Shown one piece after another: positions 24,191-36,300 of a stretch of DNA of 64,000 bases. The translations under genes and the position numbers were made by a program. The stretch spans positions 73,931,972 to 73,995,971 of the forward strand of contig CM063499.1 in NCBI GenBank assembly GCA_032207245.1, in the 5' to 3' direction. The DNA comes from Pardosa pseudoannulata (lineage: Eukaryota; Arthropoda; Arachnida; Araneae; Lycosidae). Numbering within the stretch: position 1 is the first letter of the stretch; each line of letters opens with the position of its first letter. The notes beneath the pieces were generated by a model. It saw only the letters and a program-made list of their open reading frames with translations. It did no database searches and had not been told where the DNA came from.

Positions 24191-24232
24191 CATAAAAAAG
24201 GGAAAGTGTTACAAACCCGTATGTTTATCAGT
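24191..24232 (+). promoter_or_regulatory. Candidate core promoter: TATA-like box and initiator
   Basis: CATAAAAAAG at 24191-24200 lies about 30-38 bp upstream of TCAGT (24228-24232), the arthropod initiator consensus. Start at the A (24230) would give an 11-base leader before the ATG at 24241 and would exclude the out-of-frame ATG at 24221. Supported by motif and spacing only. Confidence 0.4.
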
Positions 24233-24240
24233 GCTCAGCA

Positions 24241-24331
24241 ATGCAGCGCGGCGCAGCTATTGGGATGGCTATTGTTTTAATCTCGCTCGCATGCCACCTC
24301 TCTGGAGCTTTGAAGCTGAAAAAAATTATAG
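24241..24331 (+). CDS. Lipase exon 1b: signal peptide
   Basis: ATG at 24241 (G at -3) opens 30 codons plus one base, beginning [20 protein letters not shown] and followed by [11 protein letters not shown]. It has a basic N-region, a hydrophobic core of about 12 residues and a small-residue SGA cleavage context, so it is a secretory signal. The donor GTACGG follows at 24332, in phase 1, matching the acceptor phase at 37637. This exon is nearer to the next exon than 1a, and a TATA/initiator pair lies just upstream, so I prefer it as the main first exon. The join to exon 2 spans 13.3 kb and is inferred from phase and signal-peptide logic, not from homology. Confidence 0.62.
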
Positions 24332-27300
24332 GTACGGCTTCTTTTTTGATTTGTTTATTTATGAATTTTTTTTTTTAAAATTTGCTTACATTTGCTGTCC
24401 TAGAGGGGTAAAAAGAGAAAAATAATGCATAAATTTGTTTTTAATATAACATTCCCTTTGTGTTCACTGCAGTTTAAAGTTCCTCCAAAATTTGATTTCT
24501 CTGTATTTATAGCCATGCATGAAAGTTTTCTCACATATTGTAACCTGATGCTTTTTCCAACTGTTTATGAAATTTTTGTATACTGTTTTAATCCCTTAAC
24601 ACATTTTACCCAGAGAAATTCAAAATAAACATGTAATCAAATCGCTTACACATTGTATAACATTTATTTAAAATACATTTTACCCCCCTTTAAGCTTCCT
24701 AGTCACCCCCTACAGAACTGAAATTTAAAAAAATTTAATTCACACTATACCAATAAAGTTCCTTTTCTGTAAAAAAAAAAACCTATCATTTTTTAACAGT
24801 TATTCTGAAAACTCATGCTTTAAGGCGATAAATATCTTAAGTCGTTTATGATTTTTATTGCATTTTCATTTCTTTTTTAAAATACCAAATTTTTCTGTTT
24901 TTCTGTATGGTTATCTGTATGGTTAAAAATTTAATATAAGATATCGAATGATAAGGAAGCTAATGGGATCTTCCGAAACAAGCAAGTAGAGGTTAAAAGA
25001 ACGAAGGCATAATGCGTCTTGATTAATATCTTTGTAGCATATGACTTTTACGAAATTTAAAATTTTTTTTAACCATAAAATATTTATTTATATTTATCTC
25101 TACAAGTAAACTATCTTTATGAATATAATCTTTTCATCGAATTATTTCCATTCGATTGTGAAAAAATGTTCTTTTAGAATGAAGTTTTTAAATAATTCTC
25201 TAACTTTGGAAAAAATATTCAGCTTTGTCATTTCAAGTAATATACTATTTAAAATACCATAACAAATAGAATAAATAAAAAAATGAAATTTTTTTACTTG
25301 CAATATAATTTTTGAAATATGGATAAGCCGACCGATGGCCGATTGGTTAGGGTGCTGGCCTTCGGAACCGGAGTTCGTGGGTTCGAATCCCACTATGGCA
25401 TGGATGTTCGTAGCCGTTCGGAATCGGCTTTAAGCTGTAGGTCCCGGTCTCATTAGCCCTCGTGTGCAAAAAGTAGACCGTAGCGCTCCAAAACAAAAAC
25501 CAAACCAAAATAAGCATGTAATCAAATCATCAACACTTTATTTGTATAACAATTCTTTTTTTAACTATGGAGACCCATGCTATGGCTCGGCGATTCTTAA
25601 AGAAGTATCCCCAGGGATCACATCATATATAAAACCATGCTCAGAAGGTATTCACGCTGTGCAGTTAAAGCAACTAGATCTAGACACAGGGATTTATTTA
25701 AGATAGTATAATGAATGACGTAGAGCTCTGGATATCAAACTGAACTAACGTTAAAGAAGTTTAAAATACTGAAAGTACAAACAAGTTACATAAACGTCAG
25801 CACCTTCGATGCAACCGCGGAACGCTGAACGATTGGTTAGGGCGCTAATCGTCGGTACCTGAGTTCGTGGGTTCGAATCCCACTATGATATGAATGTTCG
25901 TAGCCTTTCGGAATCGGCTTTAAACAGTAGGTCCCGGTCTCGTTAGTCCTCGTGTGCAAAACAGCAGACCGTAGCGCTCCAAATCGAATCAAACCAAACC
26001 AATCGATGCACTCCCGCTCTCTGCTACTGTTACATTGACTCTGTATAAACTCGTATTTGTTATTATAACATGTGGAAAACTAGTATATATTAAATAACAA
26101 GTGTAATACATGTGTAAATATTTCGTATTTATTGTAATCGTGCCCGATATTGTTGAGTTGTTTGTGGGAATAGGTTCTTTCTTGAAATAAAATTTCTTAA
26201 TTTAACCATTTCTTTGTGTGTGTTGTGTATATATATTGATACATATATACTACTTTATATCAGTGATTTTCAACCATTAATCTTCCACCCCCCTACGGAG
26301 CTAAAATGTGTTTAACGTCCCCCTCCCTTTGTAAAAATCTAGGCAGACAACACATGTACATTACAGATATTTGAATATTTAAACAGATGCTGTGTTGCCA
26401 CAAATAAAATACGATAATTATAAAACTTTGCTCATAACAAATATCAAAACAGATCAATGAATTCATGTTACAATAATATGCGAAAATACATTACAATATT
26501 TATAATATATACAAGACACTATTTACAAATATTGAACATTACGTCAACGCCCGGAATCAGAAATGATGCGTATGACTTCAATTTTTGGCGAATCAAAACG
26601 AGGCAACAATTTTAGTTAAGGCAATTTGTCGCAACGTCAACTTTGGAGCAATAATTTATCTTACATAGAGGCAGGTTTAACACTTCAGAGGCTAGAAGAG
26701 GAATTTAGTATGGAACAAATTTCTTCCCCTAAATATTTTTAGTACCCTTATAACGCACGTTCTATCTTTAGGTTTTTACTCTAATAGTACGCATTGTTAT
26801 CAATAAAAGGCCAATAATATAGTTATCAATCTGCTTGTAAAGCAATTTGTCACTACCTCACGACCTACTATCCCATTCGTTTTCAGGTTTACAACAGCCA
26901 ATAGACAAACAGTAAACTGCCCTTCCGTTTGAAACTAAAGCCAGAATTGCTATAATTTGAGAATTTGCCCTACTGCGTGAAATCGCCTAATTGTGTAATT
27001 ACCACATGACTTTTACCCCCTTTTCTAGTCACCCCCATCTACAAAAAAATAATTTTTTTTCTAAAATTGAAAAAAAAAATAACTTGCACTATACCTATAA
27101 ATTCCTTTTCTGTCAACCCCCCTCCAACAAATTTTCTGCAGAAAGTGCATCTTGTGCCATTTTTGATATTAAAAATTTAATGTGTTATTGCCTAGTGTCC
27201 TTTTTTGAAACTTTTTCGAGAATTTTTATACAAAAGTTGCAATTAAAATCGTGTTCTTTTAACTGGACGTGTCAGCAGTGGATCTTTAAATTAAAGAACG

Positions 27301-30300
27301 ATATCAATGGTGATAAATAAAGCAAATCTTTCGCTCCGCTAAACAAAACATCGTTTGTGTCAGCGGTTGCCTCGGGGAAGACTTTCATCTAGCTGGCCTT
27401 GAAAAAAGCACTTTAGGCAGAGCAAGGCCGAGGCATCTCGACAACACAAAATGGTTGCGCTTTAATGTTTGTGTAGCGTTACTCCTTTGTGTTTTTTTCA
27501 TATTTGGATAAACGATGAATCTTTACTATTCAAGGAGAGTATTTAGATTTAATATGTGATAAACACGAAAGTTATGCAGTAAACAGTGTTTAACAATAGG
27601 TATGAGATTTCTATCTATGTAGAAGAATCAGTGCCTCATTAAACAAGATTAACAAGTTCCTTAGGCAGTCAAATTATCGGGGCCCTGTCACCTAATAATT
27701 TTACGAGTACTTAGAGGGCCTAAGTAGTTGCCGTAATGTCTAAATTAAGCCTTGATTATAAGCCAAACTCGCAAAAGCTAAATATCTCCCTCGGATGTCG
27801 TTTAAATGTTTCAGATCTTAATAAAATATATAATATACATTTGATAACCCAGGAAATAAATGAATAAATCGGAATTTAACCCCTTCCGGAAAAATGACGA
27901 GTCTAGCTCGTCATTAGTTTTTCCATCCATACCGCATAATGACGAGCTACACTCGTCATGCGATTAAAGTGTGTGTGTGTGTGTGTCCTTAAGGAGCCAA
28001 AATGTGTTTAACGTCCCCCCCCCCTTTGTAAAAATTCCGTAATTTATAGTATAGGATAGCAGTACTCGTTTATAAGACAAAACGTCTAAGCTGTTTTCTT
28101 CAATAGTTACAAATCAAATTTTTGTTGCTGAGACACTCTGAAACAACGTTCAAATGAATACTATGACAGAATGGTTAGGTTGCTGACCTTCGTTTCCGGA
28201 TTTCCTAACATTTTAATTTTAGCTATTTTCTCATTAATATTTCATAAATTTGATAATTTTTAAATTTAAGTTTTTATGTTTAAATGTATATATTTTACTT
28301 TAATAACTCTTCAGTATTTTGTTTGTGATAAAGATGAGCTAACAAAAGTACATGTTCTTGTTATGCTTACATTTTAATCTTTGCTATTTTTCCTTATTTT
28401 ATAAATTGATAATTATAAAACTTTTCTATATTTAAATTTTTATTTTACTTAAATATATATTCAGTATTTTGTCTTTGATACGAAGACGCGTGAACTATAT
28501 TTCGTGTTCTTTTTATGCTTATAATTTAATCTTAGCTACTTTATTTTTCGTTATTTTATAAATTGATAATTATAAATTAAAACTTTTCTATATTTAAATG
28601 TTTATTTTATTTCAATACGTTTTGTCTTTGATATAAAGACACATGAATAAAACATGTGTATCGATAAAATGGTATTCAAATCTTACTTTTGCTGATCTAT
28701 AGGAAAAGTTGGTACATTTACAAAACCTAATGTAAGCACGATGAAAGTGTAGTAGAATAGCACAGTTCGACATCAACTCTTTACGGGAATACGGTTTTAT
28801 TTGTAAGAGATTTCATTAGTGATTTCAGAGGATATTTTTATTACTTTATTTATTATACACATTACTTTTGCTGATTTATAGGAAAAGTCGGTATATTTAC
28901 AAAACCTAATGTAAGAACGATGAAAGTGTAGTAGAATAGCACAATTCAACATCAACTCTTTACGGGAATAAGGTTTCATTTGTAAGAGATTTCATCTGTT
29001 ATTTCAGAGTATTTTTGTTTTTACTTTATTTATCCCACATATTAATTTTGCTGATTTACAGGTATGTCGGTACATTTACAAAACCGAGTGTAAGCACAAT
29101 GAAAGTGTAGTAGAATAGCACAGTTCAACATATTCTTTACGGGAATACGGTTTTATTAAGATTTCATTAGTGATTTCAGGGGATAATTTTATTATTACTT
29201 TATTTATTATATATATTACTTTTGCTGATCTATAGGAAAAGTCGGTACATTTACAAAACCTAATGTAAGCACGATGAAAGTGTAGTAGAATAGCACAGTT
29301 CGACATCAACTCTTTACGGGAATATGGTTTTATTTGTGAGATTTCATCAGTGATTTTAGAGGATATTTTCATTTTATTATATATATTACTTTTGCTGATC
29401 TATAGGAAAAGTTGGTACATTTACAAAACCTAATGTAAGCACGATGAAAGTGTAGTAGAATAGCACAGTTCGACATCAACTCTTTACGCGAATACGGTTT
29501 CATTTGTAAGAGATTTCATCAGTGATTTTAAGAGGGTATTTTTATTATAAGCGGGAGGTTTGTCCTTGAGGAGATATGTGCCTTGGGCATCAGCTGCCCT
29601 AAATCGAGTCTTTAATGGGAAACCGTTCTGGGGGATGAGATACGAAAAAGATGGGAACAAGGTACCCGCGTATTGCACGACCCCAATTTGTTCCAAGGGC
29701 CCCATTGAGGGGAGCTTCTATTCTGAGGGCGTGCGAGGCACGGCATTTTGTGGGTCAGGAACACCTGCTGCGGGGTCATTAATAACAAGTGGAATGTTGG
29801 GCCATATAGCCACCTAGATCGGAATTTTGGAAGATTTATGAGCTTGGAGAGGGTAAATCTTTTACCTGAAGACAATATTGGGATAGAGATCATGAAATTT
29901 AAGAAAATAGAAAATTTCGAATCGAAGAGTCTGCATTATATAACAAAACTGTATTCGATATATCATATAATGAAATCTTGTACATTCTAATTTTTTTTGA
30001 AATTTCTGATAAAGGTCTGACTTGAATAGTTTCGTTATTTCAGGTAATATATTCTTTCATTCAAACTGTGTACATAATGTGAAAAAAAAAAAAAAAACTG
30101 AAATCTACTTACAGTAACTTATTTTATATGCCAAGGCCGGAGCAATTAAATTTTTAAAGACATGGCTTAAAAAAATTTGAAATACTTTTTTTTATGAAAC
30201 TGCAACTAGACATATTGTAATTTTATCATATTAAAGCCCCAAGAATATTAATAATGTACAGTAAAAATGTTAATTAAAGAATGTGTTCAATACATTTAAA

Positions 30301-33300
30301 ATTTTAGGTTTACAGAATAAGATTTACCTTTCACTTCATATAAAAATTTAGTCTATACATTATTTATCTTTCAGGTAAAAATTTTTTGGTGTACATAATT
30401 TTTAAAAATTATATTGTGTGAAAAGGAATTTAAATTTTCTAAAATTAAAATGCTGTCAGAGTACTTTGCTGAACGATGGCCGATTGGTTAGGGTGCTGGC
30501 CTTCTGTACCGGAGTTCGAGGGTTCGAATACCACTGTCGCAGGGATGTTCGTAACCGTTCGGAATCGGATTTAAATTGTAGGTCCCGGTCTCATTAGCTC
30601 TCGTGTTACAAAAAAGTAGACCGTATCACTCCAAAACAAACCAAACCAAACCAAACTAGTCAGTACTTTTAAATCTTTTCGTTCAAAAGAAACTAAACTT
30701 TAATATTGTATACGGCTAAAATTTCTGTGCTATGATATGTTTGTTTTGTTACCATTTTTATTACTTTTATAAAGTCTGATTAAAACTATGCCAGCCAGTA
30801 TGATGAACTAACAGATAACCATCTGTTAGTTCATCATACGGGGTACTTAGGCCGAAGGCCGAATACCCTGTAAGGTAATTAATTCGTTACTTAAATGTTC
30901 TTTAATATAAAACCACAATGAGTAAATTAACCTCTTGCCTTATGAATCGAGCGACGACTGTGTGTGTCACTTTCGATGAAAGCTGTTCTCATGCGTTGTG
31001 ACCAGAAGCAGTTTCATCACGGGCTAAATTAGGAGCAAACCAGTGGACATTAATAGTACTGCATTTACTATGTAATAAAATCACACAATTTGATAATTAT
31101 GTTTCATTTCCTATTAAAAAAATTAATGTTTTTATTTCACATATTTTCACACTTTCTTGCTTCCAAACTTTCTAATTGCCAAGTTGCTAATTATTAAAAA
31201 TACTTGAAAAATGTATAAACTAATACTTCATGAAAATTTAAAAAGTTTTTACCCAAAAAATGCTTCCAAAAAACTCAACTTCCGGTTCTGAAGTCACTAC
31301 TTCCGTTTTGTTTTGCCGCCAAACGATGACCGAATGGTAGAGCGCTGCTCTTCGGTATCGGAGTTCATGGGTTCGAATCCTGCTGCTTGCATGGATGTTT
31401 GTAGCCGTTCGGAATCGGCTTTAAACTATAGGTCCCGGTCTCATTAGCTCTCGTGTGCAAAACAGTAGACCGTAGTGCCCCCAACCCAACCCAACCCGTT
31501 TTGTTTTGCCAGTTGTCACTGATGTTTAAACAGTTGTAACTTTTCTTTGAAATGCCGTAGAGAAAAAGAAAAACAGATTTCGAAGCCTTAAAGTTGAAAT
31601 TTTACAATACAGAAATAAAAAAATTAGGATTTTTGGCAAAAAATGACGTTTTTAACGTAGACTGATACCTTAAATATGGGATGAGAATATCACAAGTTCT
31701 AATCAGTCTACTTTTAAATATGCACAATGCGATACAATTGAAAATAAAATACATGGTGCAGAAAAAAATTGATAATAGAAAAAATATTTACAGCTTACAA
31801 TTACAGGAAGATTTGAGGCATGATAGCTCAGTTGGCAAAGGCAACGCTCTAGTAACTAGAGGGTTGCGGGTTCGGATCCCGAGCCGGCCTAAGATCCGCC
31901 GTGTTCGTTAAAGGTGACTAGGGCGCGTAAAATAGGATTGTGGTCACAATGTCCTCCAAGTTCTCAATCAATACCTATGGTGGTGGCAGGCCAAGCCTAT
32001 AAGTCTTCTGCTTGGTCCCTGTTTCTAAATTACGAGGACCCATTTGAGCAAAAGTCGCACTTTCACCCTTGAGGTGCTCGTTAAAACGAAAGGCTCACCC
32101 CTTTGCCTTAATACGAGTAGCGTATGGCTCAATCGTGCTTGGTTTCACCAAATGCTATAAAACAACAGTAGTAAGATTTCAGTTGAAAGTTACAATTTAG
32201 AACTGGGATGGGCAAACTTTTTGTCAGACGATATTTCTTTTAATTAGCTCTCTGAAGGCTAATATAATAGCAGTGGTGAATGCATGGTATGTGACTTAAG
32301 CCTATTAAAGTTCAAAACGTCTTAAAAATAAAAAATACACTTTATTTCTTCTCATACCTACTACGCACTTACAAACAGCAGCAATTAAAAAAAGAGAGAG
32401 AGAGAGCAAGCACGTGCTTTCGTGCTTATATCCACATTTGCTTTTTACACATTTACATAAATGCTGGAAACTTGTGATAAGTCAGATTGCGAACGGGCTT
32501 GTTCAGCTCGCAGTGTTCGCAATCCGATTACACTCTTAATCAACGGTTTATGCACGTGCATTCGGATGGAAAGAATATAACCCTTAAATAAGGTGAGCAT
32601 ACTATTTTGCTGACATCTTTTCAGTTGCGGGCCAAAAATAGAAAGAAAATAAATTTGGCTGGCCAAGATAAATTTTTCTAAAATTTTAGAAACAATTACA
32701 ATTTTACGGTTTAAATACTTAATGAGATGAATGAAATTACGATTTCATTTTCAAAAGTTCCTTTTGCTGAGTTTCGAATTGAGATGCTGATTTTAAGGAA
32801 AGATGCTAAATGCTCATCTGTCAATCACTTCTGAAATTATTCTTTCTAAGGTTCAAATTTGAAAACACTTGTTCACATATAAGAAGCAAATATACTGATC
32901 TTCTGGGCATGACATAATAAATTGGGATATAATATTTAAGTAAAGCAGAAAAAGATGGATATATAATGTAAAAATATTTATTTCTTTTAATTTGCCGCCG
33001 GCACATAAAATTCTATCCGCGGGCCATATTTGCAACCCTGATTTAGATATAGTGCGAAAATATTACGATTAAAAAATTGAAGAGTTATGATAGGTCGATG
33101 AGAGAAAGGCTGGATCAGGTAAACGTTATATTATAAATACTTCTATTTAATCAATTTTATTTTTTTTTCTGGTGGTGTGAAAATATACACCACGAAAATG
33201 CTGAGTGTTTAAATATCAAGCATAAATACTTAAATAGGCATAATCATTTAAAAATTTTTTTACAGTTGTTTTAAACTGTCCATATGTTTTAGTCAATTTG

Positions 33301-36300
33301 ACTGTATACAGTTGAAACATAGAATTTTAGCTTCTATACAAAGCTTCAGCTTTATGAAAATCAATTACGGTCAAATAATTTGATTCATTTCCCATTATTA
33401 AGGTGTTAAAATTTTCTTCAAATATTCTGCTGAAATCGCAAAATTACTTATACTAGATTTACATGCATAGATTCTTTAACACTAACATACAACACTAATA
33501 ATACCTATTTCTACCATAGCCTCAAATGACCGGACTTTATTTTTTGATTATAAAGTATGAAATATATTGAAGCTTCAAATAAAAACTTTATTATAATTAA
33601 ATAAAATTGTATTTTGTATTTTTATGCATTGCAAACACAAAAATAAAATTTTTAATTCATTTCATCACATAGTGAAATAAAAATACCTATGGGTCATTTG
33701 ACCCGTTGTATGGTATGTTTTTTAAAATATTCTCAGCTCCATTTAATGTTGAGGTTGAATCAGCGCCTCTAAATTTACAAATGGAGCTAATAGAATTACA
33801 ATCAAATTGAGCTATAAAATGCCTATACGAAGGGAATAAGATTGAGTATCATCAAAAATATACCACCAACGATAAATTTCCAAATTTAAGATGATTGGCA
33901 ATGGGCATTATATCAGCATGTGGAACTTTATCGCTGCGAATCATTTTATTCCAAATTAAACATGGTAAAAACAAATTGTTGCAGCACGTTGCTTGATAAA
34001 AACATGAACTATCAACTACGATGCCTGTCGACTACATTATTCGTTGATATTAACAAAATCTCGAGTAAAATACAAAAAGAAATCTCACATTTTAAAATAA
34101 TACATGTGGTAGTGCTTGTGAATAAACTACAATATATTGCCGCATAAAGAAGCTTTGCCAACGATCTCAGTGGCCGAATGGTCAAAGCGCGAGATCCAGA
34201 CCCGAAGATTGTGGGTTCGATGCTTGCCATGGCGGTTGATCCAAAGTATTGATTTTTAATTTAAAAATGTTGTTTGTTTCCTTATGTTCTCGAACATTCT
34301 AGATCTTTCTTTAATATGTAAATTAGTAATTTCTCGAATATTCTGTTCGGGTATAAAAGCTGATACCTACTAGTTGTAGGCAACTTCCCGATATTGTAAA
34401 GTTGCGAGTTGCTACTTAGCTTCAATAAATTCATCTGTTAAGTTACGCGGTGCGTTCATTCGAATCTTCGTGACAATATATTTATAGTATAATTATAACA
34501 ATATCTTAACCCCTATGATTAGGGAGGAAGGTAAGGTAAGGTGTTGGGGGTGATTATAAATACAGTATAGTTAATGTTTATTGCCGTCAGTGGCGTGCGG
34601 TAGGTTTTCATGCAGGATGTGCAGAGAACATGGATTTTCCAATAAATCTTTAATTATTGAGCCATCTGAGTTCCCCATTCTGAAACGGGTTATTTATTAT
34701 GAATATAAATTTAAAGATTACAATAAAAATATTTACCTACGAGTAGTCGAGTTATAACTATAAAAACTGCTAAACTTATGAGAATTCTACTAGCACTGAA
34801 GCAAAAATCATGTCTTTTGTTGTATGGTATCATATCGGCGTCGAAAAAGGAACGCTTCGGGCTTCTACGAAAAACTTATATGTCCACATGGCGTCCGCCT
34901 CTGCGGTTCCGACAAACCGAACGTCTATTCCACGTGCAAAGGATTTCACTGCACGCTGGCACAATAGATCGAACTGTTTCTTGTTCGGTTAGTGGATTAA
35001 ATTATATTTATTGTTTTTAACATTTGAAAATCATATATTCTCCGAAAAACATCTCGACAATTTTTAAAAACAAAACCAGGGATATGGTGTTACATAATAT
35101 AACTTATATACTGTCTGTAAGACACAATGAATGGTAAAATTTGGACTGTACTGCTAAAATTCGTTTTTTTAAAACAAAACAACATTGCTTTTCAGCTAAT
35201 TATTTCAATAAATATAATACATCACCGAAATTAATTAACCATACTAAAACATTTCACTTTATATTGATGAAATACTTCTTTTACATTTCCACGAAAACAA
35301 AATCTTACAATATATAAATTTAAACATTAACCGTCTGCAAAATCGTAGGGACAGTTAATCAGTTAAAAAAAAAATCCCCGCTCTAATACAACGCTTAATA
35401 AACCGTACCTTCGGATGATTGTGAATGCCAAGTGCAGGAAAGATAGCTGCACTTGCCTTAGTGCCATAGTATGCTGTTCTTCTCCAGTAGCCCATACATA
35501 TAAAGCGTGATTTTCAATTTAGTGCGCAGTGCGTACACATCAGAACTTCCTATGTTCGTTTGCGCGCTACGTGGTGCAGCACCTAGTACCGCACGCACTA
35601 CGGGAATACAAGCAAACAAATCAACATAATATTTGAATATATTATAAATAATATTCATTATATACCATATAAAGATAGGTAGACACAGGTGCAGAAAATT
35701 ATTGTCCCTCATAATTTTTCCAGGGTGTGCACTGCACGCCCTGTACATATGGACCGCACGCCACTGATTGTTGTTGTAGTTAGGATAGTTATGTATAGCA
35801 CAATTTTTATGTGCAGTCGCAGCTGGCACTGTAAAATGCATATTTTGGATATTGCACGATGATAAAATATTTTGAATAATTTGTTTTATTTTTATATGTG
35901 CGGCCCACCTCGGTTCAGTAAATAGTTTTTTGGACATCAACCGATTTTGGTTGGGCACCCCTGACTTAAAGGTTAAAAATTGACTGAGTTGATTCCTCCC
36001 TCACAAAAATGATGAATGCGTAGAGAAGGGTTCTTGTATAATCTTTAAGGTGTGTTGAAAAGAGTATTGGAGGAGAGAGAATTTGATAAGAGGAGATACC
36101 ATCTAAAGGATTAGCTGGAAAAGAGGTCAACGATATCAAGTGTCAGTGATTATCCGTCGATGTTTTACATTGCGTATCGGCTGTTTTGATTTCTTATCTA
36201 TTGACTTGCAGATAATTAAAGGTTGCTTTCAACCCATTGATGGAAAAAGTAGGAAGACACTACTTAGCATTTATTTATACAGCAAATAAAACCGTAATGG

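Noticed and set aside
29560..29893. Candidate additional lipase exon or unknown gene
   Set aside because: No lipase similarity and no matching splice phase. At best a decayed retroelement piece.
31817..31890. Possible tRNA gene
   Set aside because: It is the head of a SINE family B copy; the body and other copies show a retroposon, and the acceptor stem does not close.
34160..34235. Possible tRNA gene in the LTR
   Set aside because: The A- and B-box matches are good, but acceptor and anticodon stems are poor, and the module recurs only inside LTR copies.
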